Shown in pieces: positions 43,901 to 50,859 of a stretch of DNA of 64,000 nt. Source of the stretch: Anaeromyxobacter diazotrophicus (GTDB taxonomy: Bacteria; Myxococcota; Myxococcia; Myxococcales; Anaeromyxobacteraceae); contig NZ_BJTG01000005.1 in assembly GCF_013340205.1 (NCBI RefSeq), positions 388,067-452,066 of the forward strand, read 5' to 3'. Below the pieces are notes generated by a model that saw nothing but the letters and a program-made list of their open reading frames with translations, searched no databases and was not told where the DNA came from. Both the position numbers and the translations under genes were made by a program. Each line of letters starts with the position of its first letter. Position 1 is the first letter of the stretch.

Positions 43901-44283
43901 CTCTTGAAGGTGGCCGAGACCGAGTAGTCGGCGGTGCCGGCGAGGGTGCAGGTGGTGGTCGTCCCGGCGCAGTCGCCGCCCCAGGAGACGAAGGCGTAGC
44001 CGTCGGCGGGCTTCGCGGTCAGGACGACCGGCGTGGCCCAGGCAGTGAACTTCGTCTGGTGGTACGCGGCGTCGCCGCAGCCCGTGCCCGACGACTGGCA
44101 GTTGATGGAACCGTCACCCGACACGATGGTGCCGCCGGCCGCCGGCGCCACGGTGACGTAGAAGGACTCCCCGCTGACGCCCTTCGCGGGGCCAGCCGGG
44201 GGCTTGGAGCTGCTGCCCCCGCCGCATCCCACGGCGGCGATGGCGCAGACTGCGAGCGCCCATCCCAAAGACCAACGACGCAT
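40954..44283 (-). CDS. Nine-heme c-type cytochrome lipoprotein (probable surface electron-transfer protein)
   Basis: 1109 residues from ATG 44283, with AGGAGG 9 bases upstream. A lipoprotein signal ends at AIAAVGC (Cys about 20), followed by a Gly/Ser stretch. Residues about 35-125 resemble a bacterial-repeat beta domain (GYAFVSWGGDCAGTTTTC), about 130-215 a carboxypeptidase-regulatory-like domain (GRVYGYVKDGTAGAAGVKV), then about 300 residues of beta-rich sequence. Nine CXXCH heme sites lie between about 523 and 957 (CAGCH, CGSCH, CTSCH, CGTCH, CGRCH, CQTCH, CASCH, CAECH, CAGCH). The product should be exported, matured by the ResB/CcsA system and anchored on the outer membrane, acting in extracellular metal or electron-acceptor reduction. 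No porin-cytochrome partner is adjacent. Confidence 0.92.
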   Translation of the reverse strand: MRRWSLGWALAVCAIAAVGCGGGSSSKPPAGPAKGVSGESFYVTVAPAAGGTIVSGDGSINCQSSGTGCGDAAYHQTKFTAWATPVVLTAKPADGYAFVSWGGDCAGTTTTCTLAGTADYSVSATFKSQPLPPTTVGRVYGYVKDGTAGAAGVKVTLGSLSATTNANGAYVFEIAPGSYTLQTVANTQYAAAAGVAVTVPVPDGVADPAGSCFLGGAKQGYWVPTAGQMGAGCLVRQTDIAVARASTYVAPVAPPTVTVSPTGVVGFGATVTVGCGVGGTVTVTGPGSPSVSVPDANGNSTFTTVTLGDASVTAVLAPTTEGRPGIVSINQTQAGSLAYTAKCALNGATTSVKIPMVAAVNANVATALRGEPFKMASYKGAANGLPGVTGPLWAAGADTKNANMYPPGTNPDGSTWRAHNAVQIPPNVVVVLDGPAGANFKFCTGASDIYSGTCGTNTDSTNANAQLTAHPGWVFANWTVGKTLYLTSDQIAATMTPNIPVKPQIWGSWDQRGQKDSAGNPIESCAGCHIAPGEPVAYDKTVCPNTPNDGVTPCYELGPTEPTTGWLESKHSKAIVDGASNTHFTLQACGSCHTTGYDTNLPVGNKGFSDALGTYTNDFLFEGSDSTLFLADLAAKNAPAAALVNVQCTSCHGPTPNSPNHTASMSSRICGTCHNGHDPQFEQWASTAGTTAAPLHGHANLTDAQNEGPLHGRDQTHCGRCHFAQGYMMYSQAIVSGNPDKLGNAAPVGAPTTALVTPLLCAPGTTDGTKDACPTAQTTGLVTAQNIDAITCQTCHDPHSLEVRIKPADTANGMLLAGGFKIYNAGSGALCASCHNSRNGIVGAKSPISDKGTVAVAGTPMQHNDATPLTSANFTMTGPHSAAQADVYFAGNGYLLCNSGSASGACPMPTTPNPHQNPTYFADTCAECHVKRLSTATKGTPSNHTFNVDEGTCAGCHGTGTAYIASREIVMNRMLPQYLTSLANVLKGAGITVVNGKLGAATTAADYTPAAGVTISKVVVSGDRPLTLDFTFSNGDVVAGCNIDKIMSGSTPVLYTVSGTDKVYGKVAKSMYDYALLENDNSKGVHNIPFVDAMLSAMVNNLDSPGLPK

Positions 44284-44728
44284 GTGTTGCCTCCTGGTCG
44301 CGCGCCTCGGCGCGCGCAGCAATGCCGATCGCTTCGTGAGCTCACTCGACAGCAGCTACCCCTCGAGGCGGATGCCTCGGCGGCGCACGCCGCCTGGAAC
44401 GGACCGACTGACTCCGTGGCCGTGCGGAGCAACATCCGTACCCAGAGGGGCTGCTGGTACCCTCGCGGATTACGCGTAGTTACAGGCGAGGTGCGTTCAC
44501 GGAGGTGCGCCAGATCCCCCAATAAATGCCCCCATTGGGTGAGTCATGGGGCACATGACACCCGGCCCCCGCCTCGGGGTTGGGAGGGGCGCCTCGCGGT
44601 TCAATTACTCTGGGTAGGGACGCGCAATTACTCTGGGTAGGGACGCGAGGGTAGGGACGCGAATTACTCTGGGTAAGGCACGCGCGCGGGGTGGCCTCCG
44701 CGATCGCGCGGCGCGGACCCGGCCAGCC
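44284..44728. other. Upstream region of the cytochrome gene with small palindromes and repeats
   Basis: About 445 bases with no credible gene, and visibly less GC-rich than its surroundings near 44515-44560. It holds a degenerate inverted motif copy (TACCCAGAG, 44439-44447), a stem CCCAAT/ATTGGG (44518-44523 with 44534-44539), a palindrome GTCATG-N5-CATGAC (44543-44559), and three forward TACTCTGGGTA copies at 44606-44675. The palindromes are about 235-275 bases upstream of the cytochrome ATG and could be regulator sites; I see no clear -35/-10 pair. Confidence 0.55.
44606..44675 (+). repeat. Three TACTCTGGGTA repeats in 23-bp units
   Basis: TACTCTGGGTA begins at 44606, 44629 and 44665. The first two sit in near-identical 23-bp units (AATTACTCTGGGTAGGGACG then CGC), the second unit has an extra AGGGTAGGGACGCG, and the third is followed by AGGCACGCG. 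All point the same way. They lie between the cytochrome promoter region and the next gene. Confidence 0.92.
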
Positions 44729-45220
44729 CTAGAACGTGACCGTGACCCGCGCCTCGCCCTTGGCGCTCTTGCTCGCCGGCACGAGGTGCGCCTCCATCTT
44801 CCCCGACAGCGACGGCTTCAGCGCCTCGTGCCCGCCGGCGACGTTCGCGACCTGCGTGAGCGTGACGGTCACGTCGCCCCGCCGCTCCTTCTTCCCCTTC
44901 ACCGCGCTGAAGGTCGCGTGGTGAGGCCCGGTGAGCAGCACCTGGGCGGACGCGAGCCGGTCGAACGGGTAGACCTGCGCCTGCACCGGCGCGGGCAGCT
45001 CGAACTCGCCCGGGAGCATCGCCTTCACGGTCTTCGGCAGCTTCTCCGGGGTGACGAGCACGCGCACCGCACCGTCGCCGCGGGCGAGGAACGAGATCCT
45101 GCACCGGAAGGACGCCTGGACCGCGCCGGTGATCGCGATGGAGCACGCCTGGTCCGCCGCGCGGGCGGGCGTGAGCGGGAGCGAGAGGGCGAGGGCGAGG
45201 AGCGCGCTGCGGACGGACAT
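44729..45220 (-). CDS. Secreted hypothetical protein
   Basis: 163 residues with a clean Sec signal peptide (SVRSALLALALSLPLTPARA, cleavage after about residue 21). The mature part is beta-rich, with two Cys early (DQACSIAITG, FRCRISFLARG) that may form a disulfide, and ends GEARVTVTF, an amphipathic last strand with a terminal Phe. I do not recognise a family. It is alone on its strand between the repeat cluster and the divergent SGNH hydrolase gene. Confidence 0.75.
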   Translation of the reverse strand: MSVRSALLALALSLPLTPARAADQACSIAITGAVQASFRCRISFLARGDGAVRVLVTPEKLPKTVKAMLPGEFELPAPVQAQVYPFDRLASAQVLLTGPHHATFSAVKGKKERRGDVTVTLTQVANVAGGHEALKPSLSGKMEAHLVPASKSAKGEARVTVTF

Positions 45221-45398
45221 GGTGGAGGACTCCGGGGGAGAAGGTCGACTGGAGCCGGGGAGACTACTCCACCGCGCCGCCTCCGCGCAGCCGCCGCGGC
45301 GCGGCCCGCGGCGGGCCGCCCGCCCGAGCGCCCGCCGTGCCGGCCCGATGTCCGGAGTCGCCCCGGCCGCGCCGCCGGCCCGGGCCTAGATTCCCGGG

Positions 45399-46094
45399 GT
45401 GTCCCCCCTCCTCGCCGCCCTCGCGCTCGCCATGACCAGCTCCGCCGAAGCCCCCACCTACCTCGCCCTGGGCGACTCGACCGGCGTCGGGGTCGGCGCC
45501 GATCGCGGCGGGGGGTATCCGGCGCGGCTCGCCGTTCGCGCCGCGCGCGAGGGCGCCAGCGTGCGGCTCGTGAACCTCTGCGTCTCGGGGGCGCGGGTGG
45601 CGGACCTCGTGGCCGGGCAGCTCGCGCCGGGCCTGGCCGGAAAGCCCGACCTCGTCACCCTGGGCGTCGGCATCAACGACGTGACCTGGGGCACCGACCC
45701 GGAGGCGTTCGCGCGCGACTACGAGCGAGCTGCGGCGGCGCTCGCGCGCCTAGGGGTGCCGGTCGTGGCGGTGAACGTGCCGGACCTCACCCGCTCCCCG
45801 CTCGCCGCCGGAGAGGAGGCGAAGCGCACGCTCGGCGCCCGCATCGCGGCGGTGAACGCCCGCATCGCCGCGGCGGCGGCGCGGCACGGCTTCGCGCTGG
45901 TGGACCTCTTCTCCGCCACCTCCCACGAGCTGCCCTTCCACCCAGAGCTCCTGGCCGCGGATCGCTTCCACCCCTCCGACCTCGGCTACGAGCGCTGGGC
46001 CGACGCGATGCAGCCCGCCTTCGAGCAGGCGCTCGCCGCCGCCCGGAGGGCGCCGCGGCCGGCGGCGTTGTCCCGGGGCCGGACGCTGCGCTAG
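45399..46094 (+). CDS. SGNH/GDSL-family esterase
   Basis: 231 residues, GTG start, with a short signal-like N-terminus (LLAALALAMTSSAEA). All four SGNH blocks are visible: YLALGDSTGVG (Ser), LCVSGARVADL (Gly), LVTLGVGINDVTWG (Asn) and DRFHPSDLGYERWA (Asp and His). It resembles the TesA/arylesterase group more than the large SGNH protein at 738-1949. Thirteen bases before bioA on the same strand; a BioH-like role in pimeloyl-ACP ester cleavage is tempting, but BioH belongs to a different fold, so this is only a possibility. Confidence 0.88.
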   Translation: MSPLLAALALAMTSSAEAPTYLALGDSTGVGVGADRGGGYPARLAVRAAREGASVRLVNLCVSGARVADLVAGQLAPGLAGKPDLVTLGVGINDVTWGTDPEAFARDYERAAAALARLGVPVVAVNVPDLTRSPLAAGEEAKRTLGARIAAVNARIAAAAARHGFALVDLFSATSHELPFHPELLAADRFHPSDLGYERWADAMQPAFEQALAAARRAPRPAALSRGRTLR

Positions 46095-46106
46095 CGTCCG
46101 CCCACC

Positions 46107-47498
46107 ATGACCGACGCCGAGCGCCTGGAGCGGCACCGCCGCCTGTGGACGTCCGACCACCAGCACCTGTGGCACCCGTTCACCCAGATGCAGGACTGGC
46201 TGGCCGAGGAGCCGCTCATCGTCGACGCCGCGGAGGGCGTCCACCTCGTCGACACGAAGGGGCGCCGCTACCTCGACGGCGTGTCCTCCCTGTGGTGCAA
46301 CGTCCACGGGCACCGCGTGAAGGAGCTCGACGACGCCGTCCGCGCCCAGCTCGACCGCGTGGCGCACTCGACCCTGCTCGGGCTCGCCTCCACCGCCTCC
46401 ATCGAGGCGGCGGAGGAGCTCCTCCGCTGGACGCCGAAGGGCCTCACCCGCGTCTTCTTCTCCGACGCCGGCGCGACCGCGGTCGAGGTGGCGCTCAAGA
46501 TGGCCTACCAGCACCACCAGCTGCGCGGCGACACCGGCCGCAGCGAGTTCGTGGCGCTGCGCGGCGGCTACCACGGCGACACGCTCGGCTCGGTGGCGGT
46601 GGGCGGGATCGACCTCTTCCACCGCATCTTCAAGCCGCTCCTCTTCCCGGTGCACCACGCGCCGCAGCCCTACTGCTACCGCTGCCCGCTGGGGAAGGAG
46701 CGCGCGAGCTGTCACCTCGAGTGCGTGGACGCGGTGGAGCAGGTGTTCGCGGAGCGGCGGGGCAAGGTCGCGGCGCTCGTGCTGGAGCCCCTGGTGCAGG
46801 GGGCGGACGGCATGATCACGCAGCCGCCCGGCTACCTGAAGCGGCTGCGCGAGCTGTGCGACCGCGAGGGCGCGCTGCTCGTCTGCGACGAGGTCGCGAC
46901 CGGCTTCGGCCGCACCGGCACGATGTTCGCCGTGGAGCAGGAGGGCGTCCTCCCGGACCTCATGACGGTGGCGAAGGGGATCACCGGCGGCTACCTGCCG
47001 CTCGCGGCGACGCTCGCCACCGAGCGGGTGTTCGAGTCGTTCCTGGGGCCGTACCCCGATCAGAAGACCTTCTTCCACGGCCACACCTACTGCGGGAACC
47101 CGCTCGCCTGTGCCGCGGCGGTGGCGAGCCTGAACCTCTTCCGCTCGCGGCGGATCCTGGAGGCGCTGCCGGGCCAGGTCGCGGCGCTCTCGCGCGCACT
47201 CGCGGCGGCCGCCGAGCACCCGCGCGTGGGCGAGGTGCGCCAGCGCGGGCTCATGGTGGGGATCGAGCTCGTGCGCGACCGCCGGACGAAGGAGCCGTAC
47301 CCCTACGCCGCGCGCGCCGGCGACCGCGCCTGCCGCGAGGCGCGCGCGCTCGGCGCGGTGCTGCGCCCGCTCGGGAACGTGCTCGTGCTCATGCCGCCGC
47401 TGGCGATGACCGAGGCGCAGCTCGGGGAGCTGGCGGGGATCGCCCTCACGGCGCTCGACCGCGCCACCGGGGCGCTGGATCGGGAGCTGGCGGCGTGA
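46107..47498 (+). CDS. bioA: Adenosylmethionine-8-amino-7-oxononanoate aminotransferase
   Basis: 463 residues, class III PLP aminotransferase. The BioA-specific [12 protein letters not shown] occurs near residue 20; the PLP region has [46 protein letters not shown] and the Schiff-base Lys in [14 protein letters not shown] (about 290). It makes 7,8-diaminononanoate from KAPA with SAM as amino donor, the antepenultimate biotin step. The stop overlaps the GTG start of bioD. bioB and bioF are not in this window. Confidence 0.96.
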   Translation: MTDAERLERHRRLWTSDHQHLWHPFTQMQDWLAEEPLIVDAAEGVHLVDTKGRRYLDGVSSLWCNVHGHRVKELDDAVRAQLDRVAHSTLLGLASTASIEAAEELLRWTPKGLTRVFFSDAGATAVEVALKMAYQHHQLRGDTGRSEFVALRGGYHGDTLGSVAVGGIDLFHRIFKPLLFPVHHAPQPYCYRCPLGKERASCHLECVDAVEQVFAERRGKVAALVLEPLVQGADGMITQPPGYLKRLRELCDREGALLVCDEVATGFGRTGTMFAVEQEGVLPDLMTVAKGITGGYLPLAATLATERVFESFLGPYPDQKTFFHGHTYCGNPLACAAAVASLNLFRSRRILEALPGQVAALSRALAAAAEHPRVGEVRQRGLMVGIELVRDRRTKEPYPYAARAGDRACREARALGAVLRPLGNVLVLMPPLAMTEAQLGELAGIALTALDRATGALDRELAA

Positions 47499-48166
47499 GA
47501 GGCCTCTTCGTCACCGCGACCGACACCGGCGTCGGCAAGACCGAGGTCGCCTGCGGGCTCGTCCGCGGGCACCGCGCGCGCGGGCTCGACGTCGCCGCGA
47601 TGAAGCCGGCGCAGTCCGGGCACGAGCCGGGCGAGGCCTCCGACGCGGAGCGGCTCCGGGCCGCCGCGGGAGACCTCGACCCGGCCGAGCTCGTCTGCCC
47701 GTACACCTTCGCCGCGCCGCTCGCGCCGGCGGTGGCGGCGCGGGTGGAGGGGAAGAGCGTCTCGCTGCCGCGCATCCTGGAGGCGGCCCGGGCGCTCGGC
47801 GCGCGCCACGCCGCCCTGGTGGTGGAGGGGGCGGGCGGGCTCATGACCCCCCTCACCGATCGTGAGACGTACGCCGACCTGGCGGTGGCGCTGGGCCTGC
47901 CGGTGCTGGTGGTCGCCCGGGCGGGGCTCGGCACGGTGAACCACGTCGCGCTCACCTGCGAGGCGCTCCGCGCGCGCGGCCTCGCCGTGTACGGGATCGT
48001 GCTCAACCGCGCGAGCGCGAGGGCCGATCCGTCCGAGCCGTACAACCCGGCCGAGATCGAGCGCCTCACCGGCTGCCGCGTGCTGGCCTCGCTCCCCTTC
48101 GTCCCGGACGCGGCGGAGCGCGCGCGACGGCTCTCATCCGATCTGGCGATCAAAGTCCAGTTCTAG
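47495..48166 (+). CDS. bioD: Dethiobiotin synthetase
   Basis: 223 residues, GTG start overlapping bioA. P-loop TDTGVGKTEVACGL at the N-terminus, KPAQSG substrate loop (about 37), EGAGGLMTPLTD (about 108) and LNRAS nucleotide-binding motif. It closes the ureido ring of dethiobiotin from DAPA, CO2 and ATP. Normal length. A 22-bp perfect palindrome starts 18 bases after the stop. Confidence 0.95.
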   Translation: MRGLFVTATDTGVGKTEVACGLVRGHRARGLDVAAMKPAQSGHEPGEASDAERLRAAAGDLDPAELVCPYTFAAPLAPAVAARVEGKSVSLPRILEAARALGARHAALVVEGAGGLMTPLTDRETYADLAVALGLPVLVVARAGLGTVNHVALTCEALRARGLAVYGIVLNRASARADPSEPYNPAEIERLTGCRVLASLPFVPDAAERARRLSSDLAIKVQF

Positions 48167-48184
48167 GCCGATCGGCTCGAAAAT

Positions 48185-48206
48185 GGATCGATCGCGCGAT
48201 CGATCC
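48185..48206. promoter_or_regulatory. 22-bp perfect palindrome between bioD and the small basic protein
   Basis: The half-site GGATCGATCGC is followed directly by its exact reverse complement. Further GATCG motifs flank it (GCCGATCGGC at 48167-48176, GAGATCGCG at about 48209). It ends 14 bases before the GTG of the next gene, the right place for an operator, or an RNA hairpin in its leader. No T-run follows. Confidence 0.7.
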
Positions 48207-48219
48207 TAGAGATCGCGCC

Positions 48220-48492
48220 GTGCACAACGTCGTCGATCTCGCCCTCTGCGCCGCGGCCCGGCGCGCCCTCCACCGCGTACTCGAGGACCGCGGCCTGGGC
48301 TTCTTCGTGAAGCCCGGCCGCGGCCGCGCCCCCCACCTCGATACCCGTCGCATCGCCTGGGTGGTGGAGGCCGCCCGCCGCCGCGCCCGCGGCCGCCACC
48401 GCGATCCCGACGCCGTCGCCCGCACCCGCCGCGTGGTGCGCCGCGAGCTCATCCGCTGCATGGCCGCGCGGATGGTGCACGCCGGGCTGTAG
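48220..48492 (+). CDS. Small basic protein (90 aa), hypothetical
   Basis: GTG start 13 bases beyond the palindrome. The product (HNVVDLALCAAARRALHRVL onward) is rich in Arg and Ala and mostly helical, with an RRARGRHRDPDAVARTRRVVRRE stretch split over two helices; it could bind nucleic acid, perhaps the palindrome itself. No family recognised. An antisense frame of 142 codons (48163-48591) is rejected because of its repetitive Ala/Gly/His composition. The call is tentative. Confidence 0.45.
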   Translation: MHNVVDLALCAAARRALHRVLEDRGLGFFVKPGRGRAPHLDTRRIAWVVEAARRRARGRHRDPDAVARTRRVVRRELIRCMAARMVHAGL

Positions 48493-48638
48493 CGACGCCG
48501 CTCCGCGCCCCGGACGCTCGCCGGCCCCCTCGCCCGTGGCGCGAGCGCGCCGCCGGCCGGTCGCGATCGGTCGCGCCCCCGCGGAGGTCATCGACTCCGG
48601 CCGCGAGCGTCCGATGATGGGGCCCGGAGGATGAGGCG

Positions 48639-48815
48639 ATGCCGGTCTACGAGTTCTACTGTCGGCGCTGTGAGCAGCCGTTCACGGCGGAGATGCACGT
48701 GGCGGAGCACGAGGCCTCCGTCGTGGAGTGCCCGGAGTGCCACCGGAAGGAGGACGTCGAGAAGCGGCTCTCGACGTTCACCGCGGTGACGAGCCACAAG
48801 TCGGCGCACCTCTGA
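48639..48815 (+). CDS. FmdB family zinc ribbon protein
   Basis: 58 residues starting MPVYEFYCRRCEQPFTAEM. Two CxxC pairs (CRRC at residues 8-11, CPEC at 31-34) form the small zinc ribbon of the FmdB/CxxC_CxxC_SSSS family, followed by a Ser/Thr tail (STFTAVTSHKSAHL). Family members are regulator-like or of unknown role. A GGAGG lies 11 bases before the ATG. Convergent with the DUF1844 gene, 11 bases apart. Confidence 0.85.
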   Translation: MPVYEFYCRRCEQPFTAEMHVAEHEASVVECPECHRKEDVEKRLSTFTAVTSHKSAHL

Positions 48816-48826
48816 CGCGGAGGCCG

Positions 48827-49099
48827 CTAGCCCTTGCCGCTCGCCTTGGTGACGTAACGCAGGCGGAGATCGTCGAGGAGGTTGTCGAGGAAGCGCGCCT
48901 CCTCCTCGGTGAGGTTCCCCTTCGTCTTGTCCTGCAGCATGCCCAGGATGTCGATGGTCTGCTGCGCGAGGACCAGGTTCGCGTGCGCCTCGCCCGTCTC
49001 CGGGTGCGGCGCGTCGCCCATGTGCACGAAGGCGGACGAGCCGAGCGAGACGCAGAACGTGTAGAAGTCGATGGGCGCGGGCTTCTTCTCGTCGGCCAT
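48827..49099 (-). CDS. DUF1844 domain protein
   Basis: 90 residues: IDFYTFCVSLGSSAFVHMGD, ANLVLAQQTIDILGMLQDKT and LTEEEARFLDNLLDDLRLRY are the order of blocks seen in DUF1844 proteins of Myxococcota and other phyla. Small and cytoplasmic, function unknown. It begins 12 bases after the protease gene on the same strand and is probably the last gene of the acidic protein-HtrA-DUF1844 run. Confidence 0.9.
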   Translation of the reverse strand: MADEKKPAPIDFYTFCVSLGSSAFVHMGDAPHPETGEAHANLVLAQQTIDILGMLQDKTKGNLTEEEARFLDNLLDDLRLRYVTKASGKG

Positions 49100-49111
49100 G
49101 CGGTCCCCTCC

Positions 49112-50503
49112 CTAGTCGAGATCGAACGCGATGCGCTCGGCGGCGTAGCCGCGCTGCACGAGCAGCACGAGCTGCCCGGAGCGGCGCGCCTTGGCGGCGA
49201 GCTTGCGGAACTCGGCCACGCTCGACACCTCGCGGCTGTTCACCTCGCGGATGACGTCGCCGGTGGCCATCCCCACCCGCGCCGCCGGGCTGCCGCGGCG
49301 GATCGCCTTGGCCACCACATAGCGTTGGCCCTGGGCGCGCGCCTCCCCGAGCTGGATCCCGGTGCGGCGCGCCACGAGCTCCTCGAGCCGCTCGGGGGAG
49401 AGCTCGACCGCCCGCAGCGCGAGCTCGAGCCGCTCCTTGCCGCGCAGGACCTCGACCCGGGCGGCGCCGCCGATGGGCAGCTCGCGCACGCGGAAGCGGT
49501 ACTCCTCGGCGCTCTCCACCGGCTGGCCGTCCACCGCGTCGAGCACGTCGCCCTTGCGGAACCCGGCCTGCGCCGCCGGCGAGCCCGGCTCGACCGACGC
49601 CACCTGCACACCGCGCGGCCCCTTCTTCGGCGCGCCGTCGCCGGCGGCGGCGAGGTCCTGCACCTCGACGCCGGTGTACCCCTCGCGCACCTCGCCGTGC
49701 TGGATGAGGTCCTCCGCCACGCGGCGCGCGCGGTCGATGGGGATGGCGAAGCCGATGCCGGCGCTCCGCTCGCCCAGGATGGCGGTGTTCACGCCGATGA
49801 GCTGCCCCTCGATGTTGAGGAGCGGCCCGCCCGAGTTGCCCGGGTTGATCGAGGCGTCGGTCTGGACGAAGTCGAACAGCGTCCGGTCGCCCGCCTTGAA
49901 GTTGCGGTGCACCGCCGAGACCACGCCGGTGGTGACGGTGTTGGCGAGGCCGAAGGGGTTGCCGATGGCGATGACGGTCTCGCCGATGAGGAGGTCGTCC
50001 GAGCGGCCCGGCGCGACGAACGGCATCCGCTCCTTCGTCTCGAGCTTCAGCACCGCCAGGTCGGAGGAGGGATCGGTGCCGACCACCTTGGCGCCGAGCT
50101 CGCGCCCGTCGAGGAGCTGCACCCGGAAGCGCACCCCGCGCTCCACCACGTGGTTGTTGGTGAGGACGTACCCCTCAGGCGCGACGATCACGCCCGAGCC
50201 GAGCGAGGTCACCTGGTAGCCGCGGCGGTAGCGCGGCCGCTCGAAGAGGTCGCCGAAGAGCAGCTCCGCCATCGAGTCGCCGCCGCGCGACGGCTCGCGG
50301 ATGCGGACCAGCTCCTCGGTGGCGACGTTGACGACGGCGCCGCGCACCTTCTCCACCGCCGCCACCACCGGCGTGCGCCGGTCGGCAAGGCGGGTGGGGC
50401 CGGCGGGGGGGAGCGCGGAGGCCGCGGCCGGTTCCGGCGCGGCCTGGAGCGCGGCGAGGAGGGCGAGGGCGAGCGACCGCGCGCGGGGGCGGCTCGCGGG
50501 CAC
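49112..50503 (-). CDS. HtrA/DegP-type periplasmic serine protease with two PDZ domains
   Basis: 463 residues from GTG 50503, with AGGAGG about 10 bases upstream. A signal peptide (RSLALALLAALQAAPEPAAA) precedes the trypsin-like domain with catalytic His in TNNHVVE (about 117), Asp in SSDLAVL (about 147) and Ser in GNSGGPLL (about 225). PDZ1 follows at about 280-370 (GVQVASVEPGSPAAQAGFRKGD) and PDZ2 at about 375-460 (GSPAARVGMATGDVIREVNS). It degrades or chaperones misfolded envelope proteins. The upstream 78-aa acidic protein gene ends 3 bases before this start. Confidence 0.94.
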   Translation of the reverse strand: MPASRPRARSLALALLAALQAAPEPAAASALPPAGPTRLADRRTPVVAAVEKVRGAVVNVATEELVRIREPSRGGDSMAELLFGDLFERPRYRRGYQVTSLGSGVIVAPEGYVLTNNHVVERGVRFRVQLLDGRELGAKVVGTDPSSDLAVLKLETKERMPFVAPGRSDDLLIGETVIAIGNPFGLANTVTTGVVSAVHRNFKAGDRTLFDFVQTDASINPGNSGGPLLNIEGQLIGVNTAILGERSAGIGFAIPIDRARRVAEDLIQHGEVREGYTGVEVQDLAAAGDGAPKKGPRGVQVASVEPGSPAAQAGFRKGDVLDAVDGQPVESAEEYRFRVRELPIGGAARVEVLRGKERLELALRAVELSPERLEELVARRTGIQLGEARAQGQRYVVAKAIRRGSPAARVGMATGDVIREVNSREVSSVAEFRKLAAKARRSGQLVLLVQRGYAAERIAFDLD

Positions 50504-50505
50504 GG

Positions 50506-50742
50506 CTAGACCTCCTTGGGACCCTCGCCGGACGATGAGCTGTCGCCCTCGTCCTCGAGGTCGTCGTCTTCGTCGTCGAGGTCGTCGCCGTCGAGGTCCG
50601 ACTCGATCGGCATCGCCTGGGAGGCGAGGTCCGGCAGCGCCTTCAGGTGCTTCTCCCACTCCTTCTCGTCGAGGAGACCCTTGCGCACGTAGCGCTGGGC
50701 CACCCGCTTGTCGAGGTACTTCGTCTCGGTGTCGTCGGCCAT
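50506..50742 (-). CDS. Small acidic protein upstream of the HtrA protease
   Basis: 78 residues. Residues 1-45 form a basic/helical part (YLDKRVAQRYVRKGLLDEKE) and the C-terminal 30 are very acidic (DLDGDDLDDEDDDLEDEGD) then Ser-rich. No signal peptide. The first half resembles a small helical domain found in short myxobacterial proteins, but I cannot name it. ATG start with GAAAGCGAT upstream, no strong SD. Co-directional and nearly abutting the protease gene, so co-transcribed. Confidence 0.75.
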   Translation of the reverse strand: MADDTETKYLDKRVAQRYVRKGLLDEKEWEKHLKALPDLASQAMPIESDLDGDDLDDEDDDLEDEGDSSSSGEGPKEV

Positions 50743-50859
50743 GAGATCGCTTTCCAGAACGAGAACTGCGGGAGGGGGGGCGGGGAAAATATGCGCGCGC
50801 TCGCTCGGGCGTCAAGCGCGCCTCGTGCCGGGGCCCCGGGCCGGTTATCCTCCGCCCCC

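Noticed and set aside
48163..48591. Reverse frame of 142 codons opposite the small basic protein.
   Set aside because: Ala/Gly/His repeats without structure; forward frame has better helical pattern and start position, though both remain uncertain.
50743..50859. TPP riboswitch before thiE.
   Set aside because: No CUGAGA or ACCUGA-like core elements seen in the 117-base leader.
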